This document shows, one piece after another, positions 30,019 through 39,859 of a stretch of 64,000 nucleotides of DNA (position 1 is its first letter; each line of letters opens with the position of its first letter). The translations under genes and the position numbers were made by a program. Origin of the DNA: Agapetus fuscipes (Eukaryota; Arthropoda; Insecta; Trichoptera; Glossosomatidae); the NCBI GenBank assembly GCA_951799405.1, contig OX637345.1, positions 15,376,001 to 15,440,000 of the forward strand. Direction: 5' to 3'. A model generated the notes under the pieces. It did not search any database. It saw only the letters and a list, made by a program, of their open reading frames with translations, and was not told where the DNA came from.

Positions 30019-30203
30019 CCAATGTCACCCCTGTTTCAGGGAAGGTCGGCAAGAGTTGCGGGGTGTATGTTCATTCGTGGCTTGGGTTTTATGTTGTAGA
30101 TTCACATGCGGCATGTGCATGCGCGAATTTGTACGTGTTTGCTTGTGAGAATGCATATAATGTGAATCTCTAATGTCACACATCTTTGCAACTTAGATTA
30201 GAT
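30019..30203 (+). mobile_element. RA repeat, 5'-truncated
   Basis: GCCAATGTCACCCCTGTTTC to CAACTTAGATTAGAT. Confidence 0.8.
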
Positions 30204-30551
30204 GTATAGAAGAACGTCGCACAATTTCGAGAACTTTATTTTATAAAAAAATCAGATAAATATAAATTGAAAGGAGCTCGGAATAAATGTATATTGAATA
30301 AATTGTACATTTATTTTTATTTGTAAATATTTATGATATGTACTCATATTATTATTAGTATAGAGTATTTTCGTAGGGATTAATTTATTCCAAGGAAGTA
30401 TTGGATTGAATAACGGGCCCGAGTCTTTATGTTTCCTTCCCCTTCTGTCAAATACATCAATCACCATGTTATATTTTATTATGTCGCTCACATTATCGTT
30501 TCGTTCCCCCGGCGCTTGTTAGGCTTATCCACCATTTGATTCGAAGATGAT
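30204..30551. other. AT-rich, no feature seen
   Basis: No recognised repeat. Confidence 0.4.
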
Positions 30552-30868
30552 GTTCATGTATGTTCCTTGTCATGTATGTTCCTTGACTTATTCATGTATG
30601 TTCCTATGTCATGTATGTTCCTTGACTTATAGGTTGTTATGCGGCTGACCACCCATAATATAAAAATTGGTTCACTTTGCCAATGTCACCCCTGTTTCAG
30701 GGAAGGACGGCAAGAGTTGCAAGGCTTATGTTCATTTGAGATTGGGTTTTTATATTGTAGGTCCACATGCGGCATGTGTTAGCGCGAAATTATACATATC
30801 TGCTTGTGGGAATGCATTTAGTATAAATCTTTAATGATATATATCTTTGCAGCTTAGATTAGATTAGA
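30552..30868 (+). mobile_element. RA repeat with tandemly repeated 5' end
   Basis: The leader CATGTATGTTCCTTGACTTA occurs in four slightly altered copies (30555-30633) before a normal RA body ending CTTAGATTAGATTAGAT. Confidence 0.8.
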
Positions 30869-30995
30869 TGACATTTCAATGAAATTGTCTTGATAATCAC
30901 ATTCTTAACAATCTGAGTTGAGAAAAAAAGCGTAAAACACGGTAATGTCGGAGTTGGTTTAAAAGCATTTTTAAAATCAATTATCAGTTTTATGA
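30869..30995 (-). repeat. F repeat, copy 3
   Basis: GACATTTCAATGAAATTGTC, ACATTCTTAACAATCTGAG, AAATCAATTATCAGTTTT. Confidence 0.55.
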
Positions 30996-30999
30996 TGAT

Positions 31000-31131
31000 G
31001 ATGATGATTTCTTTATCAGCGCCGTTTCGTAACTCAAAAGCACGGTCTCCGAAAACAGTGGGAATTTTTCTTCTAGGTTCATTTAGCAGGGTTTCCGCTC
31101 CGTTCTCTGCTGATCTTAGTTTTTGCTCCCA
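31000..31131 (-). pseudogene. LC-type LINE C-terminus
   Basis: Reverse frame QKLRSAENGAETLLNEPRRK, then IPTVFGDRAFELRNGADKE; a GAT-type tandem tail (TGATGATGATGATG) on the plus side. 5'-truncated. Confidence 0.75.
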
Positions 31132-31135
31132 CCCA

Positions 31136-31335
31136 ACACCAGAGTTGGTTTGAGGCTGACCACACATACTGTAAAAAATGGTTCACTTTGCCAATGGCAC
31201 CCCTGTTTCAGTGAAGGTCGGCTAGAGTTGCAGGGCTTATGTTCATTTGAGATTGGTGGTTTATATTGTAGATCCACAGGCGGCATGTTTATGCGCGAAC
31301 TTTGACTAAATGTAATATATCTTTGCACCTTTGAG
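31136..31335 (+). mobile_element. RA repeat, internally deleted
   Basis: AGTTGGTTTGAGGCTGACC to a decayed tail; the GTGTGCTTGTGGG region is missing. Confidence 0.75.
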
Positions 31336-31336
31336 T

Positions 31337-31690
31337 ATAGATGACATTTCAATATAATTGTATTATTAATTAACCACATTCTACACAATCTAAGCTTAGA
31401 AAAAAACGTAAAACGCAATAGATAATGTGAGTTGTTTAAAATACTTTTGAAATCAATTTCCAGTTTTCGTAAGACACATCGGCCCAGTACACGCGCAAAC
31501 ATTGTTCATGTGAAATTACCTCTGATGGACATGAGACAAACAAGCAGTAAGAGGACTGTGAGAGTTGTTTTAAATATTTTTTAAATATATTTCCACTTTT
31601 AAATAAGACACATTGGTCCAGTATACATGCAACACTGCTCATGGCAAATTAACTCTGATGGACATAAGACAAACAAGCACTAAGGGGACG
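31337..31690 (-). repeat. F repeat, two tandem copies
   Basis: Units beginning GACATTTCAATATAATTG (31339) and GTTGTTTTAAATATTTTTTA (31562). Both hold the complement of GTACTGGACCAATGTGTCTTA (as AAGACACATCGGCCCAGTAC and AAGACACATTGGTCCAGTAT) and CTCTGATGGACAT.GACAAAC. Confidence 0.6.
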
Positions 31691-31847
31691 ATTTATTGTA
31701 TGGGGAGAGATATGTCTCACAGGGCAACGACACCCACACCCGATAAACACTGTATTTTATATGTGTGATAAGAATTATCTTCTGTCAATGTAAACATTTA
31801 TGTCCGGAGAAATGTATTTAAAAAATAAATCCTTAGTCTTCTTTCTT

Positions 31848-32610
31848 CTTCCTCAGCCTTTCTCAGTCCACTCCTGGACGCGTGTTCCCATTCCACCACG
31901 CAAAAGGAATGATCACTCACACATGCACACGGGTTTCACTGTTACTAGTAAATATATTTTTGCTTTTCGAGAACATTTTCGTGCTGTTTTTGGTGAACTT
32001 TCGATTTTTTCAAATTGCTGATCCAATTTTATAAAGTTTTTAATACAATCTGCAGCGAATTCATTACATTGGGCTATAATTCAATTCTACCTCGATATCG
32101 AAACGAAATACCTTTAACTTATAAAGGTTTGTGCATTTACTTAGTGAAAATTCATCTTCATCTATTGAATTTCTTATATAACGTAAGTATTTTTCTTTTT
32201 TTAATATTTGTTATTTTATCCTCGAGTACTTTCGACTGTCGTCATTTTCAAGAATCATTTATATAGAAATTAAATAAAAAAAACTGCAACTTTTCATTAA
32301 ATGTAATCAAGCTGTCTTATTTATCAATTTTCAACACTCATAACTGTGTATGTGCATTAAATTGCTTGTGTGCCAGTATATAGCTATTTGATACCTAACA
32401 GTTGGTTTTCAGCTAGGTTCACTCATCTGCAATACTTCCGTGTGCATGTGTGAGTGATCATTCCTTTTGCGTGGTGGAATGGGAACACGCCTCCTGGACG
32501 TAGGCCTCCTACAATCTTCTCCATGTTTGTTTATCGGCTGCTGTGTTCAGCCATCCTCTGCCTGCAGTTCTCTTGATGTCGTCCAGCCACCTCAGTTAGG
32601 GTCTCCCTTG
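31848..32610 (-). pseudogene. LV LINE ORF C-terminus, split by Mutator-like element
   Basis: Left piece 31848-31879 and right piece 32491-32610. With the intervening element ignored, the reverse strand shows an EAYVQEWTE-type C-terminus and, upstream, the complement of GATGTCGTCCAGCCACCTC. Related to the LV copy at 60453. Confidence 0.65.
31880..32490. mobile_element. Mutator-like MITE with 9-bp target duplication
   Basis: Long terminal inverted repeats, about 52 bp: GCGTGTTCCCATTCCACCAC at the left, GTGGTGGAATGGGAACACGC at the right. CTCCTGGAC flanks it on both sides (31871-31879, 32491-32499). Nine-bp duplications with long inverted repeats are typical of Mutator-like elements. The interior is AT-rich without a transposase frame; a degenerate hammerhead-like motif lies at 32230-32256 (-). 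Confidence 0.75.
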
Positions 32611-32692
32611 GACATCCTGGGACAAATAAATACTTCTGCACTTTCTATATATAATTTTTTTTTTTATTATTTTTAAAATAGGATAAGCCGGC

Positions 32693-33352
32693 GATATTGT
32701 CAGCTCAGTTGGTAGAGTGCTTGCATTCCATGCCGAGAGCTCGGGTTCGAATCTCACCAAGGGTGTAACTGCAACTAAGCTACACATATAGTGTAACTTC
32801 TTGCCGCGTTATCCCCGAAGGGGTCGCATGTGGCGAGTTGAACCTATTTATTTTTACAGGTAAGGGGGCCGGCCTTACGCCAACCACTTCAGTTGAAGTG
32901 GAGGGTTCCCAGCTCGCGAGAGTGCTGGTACTCATTTCTTGGGAAGGCTGAGTAAACCTTGCTGGTATTTTATTTTGAGGTTTGAAATAAACACCGAAAC
33001 GGGAAATCATTTCTGACACCCTCGGTGGGATTCGAACCCGAGCTTTCGGCATGGAATGCAAGCACTCTACCACCTGAGCTATCGACCGGTCTGTGTCATA
33101 AATGATTTCCCGTTTCGGTGTTTATTTCAAAACCCAAAAATAAATTACCGGCAAGATTTACTCAGCCTTCACAAGAAATGAGTACTAGACCCCTCGGGAG
33201 CTGGGAAACCCCCACTTCGACTGAAGTGGTTGGTGCAAGGCCGGCCCCCCCTTACCCGTAAAATTAAATAGCTTCCACTCGCCATATGCAAAACATTTTG
33301 GGGATAACGCGGCAAGATATTACACTTTGTGTGTAGCTTCGTCGCGTTTTGC
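32693..33352 (+). mobile_element. SB SINE split by a second SB
   Basis: Head piece 32693-32767 (AGCTCAGTTGGTAGAGTGC, B box GGGTTCGAATCTC) and body piece 33093-33352 (GATTTCCCGTTTCGGTG onward to GTAGCTTCGTCGCG). GTGT is present at both junctions. Confidence 0.8.
32768..33092 (-). mobile_element. SB SINE, full length, nested
   Basis: GCAACTAAGCTACACATATA at the 3' side, ACTTCAGTTGAAGTGGAGG, B box complement GGGATTCGAACCCGAGC, and head end GAGCTATCGACCGG. Complete reverse-strand copy inside another SB. Confidence 0.9.
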
Positions 33353-33384
33353 GTGCGTTCTGATACGTTTTTGTTTTTGTTTTA

Positions 33385-33440
33385 AATAGATTTGTGAAGA
33401 GGAATGCAATTCACCAACCTATTCTGCCTAGTTTCTTCCT
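33385..33440 (-). mobile_element. SG SINE 3' end fragment
   Basis: AAATAGATTTGTGAAGAGG, then TTCACCAACCTATTCTGCC, as in the 3' part of SG at 41701 (reverse sense) and at 59050. Confidence 0.5.
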
Positions 33441-33463
33441 TTTTCACAGTTTAATTACTATCA

Positions 33464-33703
33464 GTGTTATTCTTAGACATTTTGGTCGTCCGTTGAGCCC
33501 ACGCTTTGAGTAACTAATGATGCCTGGGCTGGAAGTCTCATCACTACGGTCATTCATACCTACCGAATTTTGGTAATATTTGTATGAAGACTAATCAGCT
33601 GCTCACTTGCGGCCATCTTGGATTGACAGGTCTTCATACAAATGCTTCATTAGTTTGTCAAAGCGTGGGCTCAACGGACGACTAAAATGTCTAAGAATAG
33701 CAC
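33464..33703. mobile_element. nested palindromic element, second copy
   Basis: Outer arms GTGTTATTCTTAGACATTTT / AAAATGTCTAAGAATAGCAC; interior FB1-like left arm GGGCTGGAAGTCTCATCACT and centre GGCCATCTTGGATTGACAGG. Here the left FB1 arm is retained and the right lost, the mirror of the 28148 copy. Confidence 0.8.
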
Positions 33704-33830
33704 CGTATGGTACTGTGCCGTGTTTAATAAACAAAAATTCATTAGTTATGATTTCCTAACATCACATTACCTAAATGCACATAAGCGTACCAAAGTAAAG
33801 GATTACCGTGTTCCTTAATGCATTTCCACT

Positions 33831-33945
33831 CAGTAGCGGATATAGAGAAGTGCTATGGGGAGGGGGGGGGGGCGATACTGCACTGGGGAGGTGTCTTAAG
33901 TGCACCTCCCTATATTTAGATACATACTCAATAGATGCGCTACTG
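33831..33945. mobile_element. small MITE with CAGTAGCG ends
   Basis: CAGTAGCGGAT at the left and ATGCGCTACTG at the right; the interior has a run of about 12 G and the palindrome GGGGAGGTG/CACCTCCC. No clear target duplication. Confidence 0.55.
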
Positions 33946-34028
33946 AGTTTGGGAGCACTTGAGAATAATTTAATACACTGAACGTGTATTACATTTATTT
34001 TGAAGAAAAAATAATTTTGAATTCTATA

Positions 34029-34112
34029 GAAATCTGGTTCACTTTGCCAATGCCACTCCAGTCTTAAGAAAATGCGACAGAAGTTGCAGATTTATGTTCA
34101 TTTCAAACTGAA
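34029..34112 (+). mobile_element. RA repeat central fragment
   Basis: TGGTTCACTTTGCCAATGCC to TTTATGTTCATTTC, diverged. Confidence 0.65.
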
Positions 34113-34179
34113 TAAGGGCTTATTCACTGATTTGAGATTGCGTGGATAAAACATTTTATTGGGTGTAACTTCTCATCTA

Positions 34180-34411
34180 AAATCTAAATCTAAGCTGCAA
34201 AGATATATATCATTTAATATTAATATTAAACGCATTTCCACAAGAATACATGTATAAGTTCGCGCTAACACATGCCGCATGTGGACCTACAATATAAAAA
34301 ACCCAATCTCAAATGAACATCAGCCCTGAAACTCTCAGGGGTGACATTGGCGAAGTGAAACATTTTTTAAAGTATGCGTGGTCAGCCTAATACCAACCTA
34401 TAAGTCAAGGA
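34180..34411 (-). mobile_element. RA repeat, small internal deletion
   Basis: AATCTAAATCTAAGCTGC tail, deletion across the CCCTGAAACAGGG hairpin, end CCTATAAGTCAAGG. Confidence 0.8.
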
Positions 34412-34564
34412 ATACAAACAATACAAAACATTTCACTGTATAATGTCAAAAAAACCTAAAAATAAATAAAACCAACCTAGGAATATGTCAGTAAAAACCT
34501 GCATTTGGGTAAAAAAAAGTTTTTTTTATGAAAATAAAACATTTAGGTATTGTTTACACTTTAA

Positions 34565-35771
34565 CCCATTATCGCCCGCGCATTCTTAAAATGCAAATGA
34601 GTACTCTGCTTTCGAAAGCGACTAAATCCATAGCGGTGTAAAAAATAAAAGAAAAAAAAAACGCAACGTCGCGTCGGAAAGCGGAAACTGTGAAATATTG
34701 AAAACCCCCAACACAGAGCGTGTAACTGAAATTATGAGAGCCAATAATGTGATTGCGCGCTTTGTATTCAACAAGGAAGGAAAAGTCGATAAATTGTAAT
34801 CATGGCGGCAAAAAATACAGGCACGTAGTGGCTCTGCGACAGTGTAAGAATGATGTGTATTTCAGTTGGGTTTTTTTGTTGTTGCTTGTTTTGTTTAATA
34901 TGACTTTTATTATGATGGAGCGCTGCTAGGCAAGATTGTGTGACAATCTGGATAATTTTTTTGTTTGTTTGTTTAAAAATAAAATTCGTGTATTGTGCGT
35001 GCTACGTGTTTTTGATTTTTATCGTTGTTTTGAACATTTTTTTCGTATCGTGTTTTATTTTTGTTTTTTCTTTGTATGTACATATTTTAGTAGTGCTTTT
35101 ACGATTTTTGAAATATTTAACTTTTTTTTTCACAAAAATGTAGGAATTTTGTAGCTTTACTTGTAGGGATACTTAATTGAAAAAAATGTATTATTTTGTT
35201 TTTTTGAAAACCGGTTGAATAAATAAATGCATGTTGCATTTTTTAAAAAGCCGTAAGATGCCATTCAAGAAACTGATCAAATCATTCCTTTTGTATAGGC
35301 TTTAAATTGTGGAATTGGAATTCCCATAGTGTAAAAAGTAGTTCATTTGGCCAATGTCACCTCTGCCTCAGGGAAGGTTATCAAAAGTTGCAAGGTTTAT
35401 GTTCATTCGAGGCTTTAATTTTATTTTCTAAGTACGCAGTCGGCATTTGTAAGCGCGAACTTACACGTACGTGTCTGCGTGTGGACATGCATTAAATATT
35501 AAGTTAATATAACTATGCAACTTATATTTTAGATTAAACGATCCGCACATACTACATTCCGATAAAATTGTAGGTCCACATTTAAAAAACAACACGTCGA
35601 ATTTCATTCTCTCCGCGCGATATTGCCGCCTTGTGTAATGCATGTGTGTGTGTATGTGTGTGTTTTTTTTGCCCGCACGATTTGTTCACCGAGTTTGGAT
35701 CGTGATTGGACTTGATTGCTTTTGCAACACACCCCCTCTCTCAGTGGAAAGGTCGCGCGGGCGTGAAAGGG
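34565..35771. mobile_element. piggyBac-like non-autonomous element
   Basis: TTAA at 34561-34564 and 35772-35775 flanks inverted ends CCCATTATCGCCCGCGC and GCGCGGGCGTGAAAGGG (13 of 17 positions pair). TTAA targets and CCC-starting ends are the piggyBac hallmark. It is 1207 bp without a transposase frame and contains an RA copy at 35296. Confidence 0.6.
35296..35536 (+). mobile_element. RA repeat, diverged
   Basis: Body with AATGTCACCTCTGCCTCAGG and TAAGCGCGAACTTACACG; tail degraded. Lies inside the piggyBac-like element. Confidence 0.7.
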
Positions 35772-35869
35772 TTAATTAATTCTTCTTCTTCTTTGGACAC
35801 TTTTTTTGTCAATAAATAAAATGAGAATTAACTTTAAAGACTGATACCTGATGTCTATAAAATATAACT

Positions 35870-36364
35870 ATAATCTAAGTTGCAAAGATATGTTAACATT
35901 TATGATTCATATTAAATGCATGCCCACCTACAGACACGTGTAAGTTCTAATCTAATCTAAGTTGCAAAGATATGTAACGTTGGGGATTCACATTACATGC
36001 ATTCTCACAAGCAGACACGTACAAGTTCGCGCTTGCGCATGCCGCATGCGAACCTACAATATAGAAACCAAGTCTCAAATGGACATACACCCTGCAACTC
36101 CTGCCGACCTTCCCTGAAACAGGGGTGACATTGGCAAAGTGAACCATTTTCTACAGCATGGGTGGTCAGACGCATACCAACCTATAAGTCATGGAATATG
36201 CAGTAAGTTCGCGCTTGCAAATGCTGCATGTGTACTTATAAATTAAAATCCAAACCTCAAATGAACAGAACTTTCGCCGACCTTCCCTAAAACAGGGGTG
36301 ACGTTGACAGAGTGAACCAATTTTTTACAGTTTGTGGTCAGCCTCATACCAACCTTTATGTCAA
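35870..36364 (-). mobile_element. RA repeat split by another RA
   Basis: Tail side 35870-35947 and body side 36203-36364. GTAAGTTC is duplicated at the two junctions. Confidence 0.8.
35948..36202 (-). mobile_element. RA repeat, complete insertion with target duplication
   Basis: Inserted 255 bp, from two TAATC tail units to CCTATAAGTCATGGAATATG then CA, between GTAAGTTC (35940-35947) and GTAAGTTC (36203-36210). This fixes the true ends of a mobile RA unit. Confidence 0.9.
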
Positions 36365-36396
36365 GGAAATGGCACTCATGAATAATAATAAAAAAA

Positions 36397-36527
36397 CGCT
36401 TCTAATCTACACATTGGGTGTAACTGTTTTCCGCTTTTCCTCGAAGGTGTCGCATGTGGCGAGTATAACCTTTTTAATTTTACATGTAAGGGGGCCGGCC
36501 TCACGCCAACCACTTTAGTTGAGTAGT
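36397..36527 (-). mobile_element. SB SINE 3' part
   Basis: GGTGTCGCATGTGGCGAG, GGGGGCCGGCCTCACGCC and CACTTTAGTTGAG. Confidence 0.7.
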
Positions 36528-36748
36528 AATCTAATCTAATCTAAGCTGCAAAGATATATATCATTTAAGATTTATATTAAATGCATTCCCACAAGCAGAC
36601 ATGTATAATTTCGCGCTAACACATACCGCATGTGGACCTACAATATAAAAATCCAATCTCAAATGAACATAAGCTCTGCAACTCTCGCCGTCCTTCCCTG
36701 AAACAGGGGTGACATTGGCAAAGTGAACCATTTTTTACAGTATGGGTG
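36528..36748 (-). mobile_element. RA repeat, 5'-truncated
   Basis: TAATCTAATCTAATCTAAGC tail to ACAGTATGGGTG. Confidence 0.8.
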
Positions 36749-37927
36749 TCGTAGTAGTGTGGGTGAGTAGCCGAATATAATTGTATCTTTCGTGGTTAAA
36801 GTTGGCAAGAAATTTTTAATATATATTTTTTTGTAGGTTCATTTTAACCAATCTAGTTTACTGTATATCTTTCTTAGCAAAGCGACCTACATTCCTTCTT
36901 ATATTGTTTGAATCACGTACACTAAACTGAGTATTAAACTACTCTATACTCAAATATTGCGTTTACAGAAAATGTATCAGAAATGAATTGCTCTCAAGAG
37001 GCGCTGTGTTAGTTTTGGTACATTTTTTTTTGTAAACGCTATTGTTGAGTTAAGGCCTTTTGCTTGTGGTATAGAAGGAGGAGCCGAATCTCTTGAACAA
37101 TGTATCAAATAACGGACTTAAATTAGTTGAGAAATAATAGAGAAAAAAAACTTAAAATGAGCTTATTTTTGCACAATAGAACCATGTGAATTAAATTGTC
37201 TTGCGATTTTCATCTCTAATCTCGTAATGCACAAGGATTTTATTGCCATGTTGTTGAATTGATTTTTGGTAACTAAATCTCAAATATATGGTTAATTCTG
37301 AATAAGAGAACCAAGTGGTTAAAAAATTGTCAAGCTATTCTGATCTTTATCGTACTTGTACATTAAGACTTTATTGCTTTGTTTTGAAATTGATATATAA
37401 CGTAACGAGTATTAAATCGCAAAATGAGCACGATAGAACGGAGTCGATTATATCGTGATGCGATTCTGACCTCTATCGTAGAATTGAATAAGGATTTTAT
37501 TGCTTTCTTTTAAGATTGATCTCGGTACCGTTTTGGAACCAAGTGAATGTTGATGTGATGCTATTTTGACCCGTATTCTAGTCTTGCGTTAAGATTTTTT
37601 TGCTGTAATCTCAAATTGACGTTGATTCTTTTATACATTACAGGTTAAGTATGTAATAATATTTTGATGGAATCGTGATTCGGTAATTTGAAGTTTTCGA
37701 GGCGAATTGTTTTATAGAATGTTTTTTTTTTTGATACGCAAATGTAAGACTTATTGTTGGTGGTTATTTGATAAAAAGTTGCGTGCAGGTTAATGACTTT
37801 GAGAAAGTTTATTAAATATATAAAATATTCATCATAGTCAATGTAACGATAACATGGAGTATGTCTTGGCCTCCTTCATCAACTGCTGCCAACTGTGTCT
37901 ATTGCTTTTCTCCACAATCCTATCGTC
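36749..37927. other. AT-rich unique sequence, no gene seen
   Basis: Recurring phrases at 37200-37640 (GATTTTATTGC..., AAATTGAT...) look like an ancient diverged tandem repeat of roughly 100-130 bp. No ORF of interest. Confidence 0.4.
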
Positions 37928-38228
37928 TAATTATAATAATATTAGGATGATTTATTTGGTGAGCGCTGTTTTTGTGTATATCAAACCTCAAGAGCCCTCT
38001 GCGAGCTTGGTCGTCGCTGTAGAAAGCGTCAATTCTCAAGCAAGCCCAGTTGCTGTAAGGCTGCATGGACCTTATAATGTCTTTGGTAAAGGTTTATGAT
38101 TTTTTCAACCCAGCGAAGAGCAAATTCGAAACCATAAATGGTATGTATTTTTGTGCTCCGCCGGGATTCGAACCCACGACCCTCCATGTACGAGTCCAAA
38201 GTGTTAACCATTTGACTACGGACCGGTC
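37928..38228 (-). mobile_element. SC1 SINE, full length
   Basis: AATATTAGGATGATTTATTT, GGTGAGCGCTG, CCTCAAGAGCCC, body, B box complement GGGATTCGAACCCACGACC, end GGACCGGTC. Confidence 0.9.
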
Positions 38229-38285
38229 ATGTGTCGTTCTGTCATGTGGTGTCGTTTTGTCACAGTGCAGTTCTATCATGTCATC
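38229..38285 (+). repeat. E minisatellite-like tract
   Basis: TGTCGTTCTGTCATGTGG and TTTTGTCACAGTGC units. Confidence 0.55.
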
Positions 38286-38355
38286 ATGGGCGAAACGTCC
38301 GGAAGCTCCAGCTCCCACATACCACGCAACAGATCCCAGAAATCAACTCTCGAGC

Positions 38356-38760
38356 ATCTATAATCTATAATTTAAGTTGCAAAGATATATTAACATTTAA
38401 ACTCATATCAAATTCATGCCCCCTAACAAACACGTGTAGTTCGCGCTTACAAATGCTGAATGTGTACATACCAGTGGCGAAGGGTGCCATGGCTTCCCGT
38501 TTAAAATGAAGTAAAAAAGTAGTTAAAAAGTATAGGCTCAAAGTAAAAAATACATTTAAAACCAAAGAAACAATACGTATTTTTTCCCCATTGAAACCAT
38601 GCAGTCTACTTTATTATCATTTTTGACTCATTTGAAACGGGAAACCGATGGGAATCGGCTTGTATGGCACCCTTCGCCGCTGGTACATACATATAAAATC
38701 CAAACCTCAAATGAACATAAACCCTACAACTTTTGCCGACCTTCCCTGACACAGGGGTGA
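38356..38760 (-). mobile_element. RA repeat, A2 subtype, split by hAT MITE
   Basis: Tail half 38356-38471 and body half 38683-38760 (AAATCCAAACCTCAAATG to CTGACACAGGGGTGA). Confidence 0.8.
38472..38682. mobile_element. hAT-type MITE, complete, 8-bp target duplication
   Basis: Inverted ends CAGTGGCGAAGGGTGCCAT and ATGGCACCCTTCGCCGCTG. GTACATAC flanks both sides (38464-38471, 38683-38690). The 8-bp duplication and CAGTGGCG end are typical of hAT. 211 bp, no ORF. Partial relatives at 4560 and 11198. Confidence 0.9.
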
Positions 38761-39014
38761 GCATCATCTGCGAAATCTTCATTTCTGGCTACGTCTTCCA
38801 CGCTTCGGTTATCAAGTACTGTATTATTTGTGTGTACGAGTTATAAATTACGATTTGAAATTCGCCTGCGGTGCCTTTCACGGTTTGTAAGATTCCCGTT
38901 TGCGGTTTTCAGGTACAAGATCTAATTTGCCTTCCCACCGCTATCTCTGCCTAATAAATGCCTAGAAGTTTATAACGAAGAATTAAGTTGTAATGCTTAT
39001 TTACTTATTATACG
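38761..39014. other. unique sequence, no gene seen
   Basis: No recognised repeat. Confidence 0.35.
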
Positions 39015-39222
39015 AAGAAAGTGTATGCTGCAAGAATTGATGGATGTCGTGGAAGAGGAAGACCGAGAAAGGTATGGATGGACCAAATTTTCGAAATAGC
39101 GGGGATATCCAGAGTCATAATAAAAGGAGAGCTTGTATGAAAAAAGTTATGACTCTGGATGAAATGAAAGAAGTATGCAAGGACAGGAAGAAGTGGCGGC
39201 TAATCTGCAATGCTGATTTGTA
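39015..39222 (+). pseudogene. LM LINE ORF C-terminus, frameshifted
   Basis: Frame 1 reads KKVYAARIDGCRGRGRPRKV then WMDQIFEIAGISR; after a frameshift near 39125 frame 2 continues RACMKKVMTLDEMKEVCKDR then KKWRLICNADL and a stop at about 39220. About 100 bp later RA begins: the clearest LM-plus-RA element in the window. Confidence 0.8.
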
Positions 39223-39324
39223 ATGTTGGTTTATTAGCTTGCTACATTTTTTGCATAAGACATTTTTTAATTTTTTTTTGTTTTGTTGTTTTCTTATACT
39301 TAAATGTTATTTATTACTCGTATT

Positions 39325-39572
39325 CCTTGACTTATAGGTTGGTATGAGGCTGACCACCCATACTGTAAAAAATGGTTCACTTTGCCAATGTCACCCCTGT
39401 TTCAGGGAATGTCGGCAAGAGTTGCAGGGCTTATGTTCATTTGAGGTTTGGATTTTATTTGTTAGTACACAATCAGCATTTGTAAGCGCGAACTACACGT
39501 GTTTGTTTGTGGGCATACATCTGAGAGCTTTGAATGAATATATCCTTGCAACTTAGATTATAGATAGATTAT
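39325..39572 (+). mobile_element. RA repeat, A2 subtype, complete (LM 3' end)
   Basis: CCTTGACTTATAGGTTGGTA to CTTAGATTATAGATAGATTA. The tail unit here is TATAGAT-like rather than TTAGA. Confidence 0.85.
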
Positions 39573-39596
39573 AGATCTGATTATTTGCTCATTCAC

Positions 39597-39623
39597 CTGA
39601 TGTTGACCACGAAGTAGTCGAAA
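39597..39623 (+). other. hammerhead-core-like motif, degenerate
   Basis: CTGATGT then GACCAC/GTAGTC stem (one mismatch, 3-nt loop) and GAAAACG. Confidence 0.35.
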
Positions 39624-39788
39624 ACGTTTGTGTCCTTTATATAAATAATAAAAAAAAGTGAAAAGAAAACAGATTTTTTTAAAACTAAATAAAGATGAAT
39701 TTTCACAGTGTTATAATGCACCAACCATCCAACTTATTTACTTGCTTTATATGCGACCCTTCCGCAGTTAAGTGGTCTAAATCTAAAT

Positions 39789-39859
39789 CAGCAATTGGGT
39801 CTTGCTTGAGAATTGGCGCTTTCTACAGCGACGATCAAGCTCGCAGAGGCCTCTTGGGT
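39789..39859 (+). mobile_element. SC1 SINE body fragment
   Basis: TTGGGTCTTGCTTGAGAATT and CGACGATCAAGCTCGCAGAG. Confidence 0.65.
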
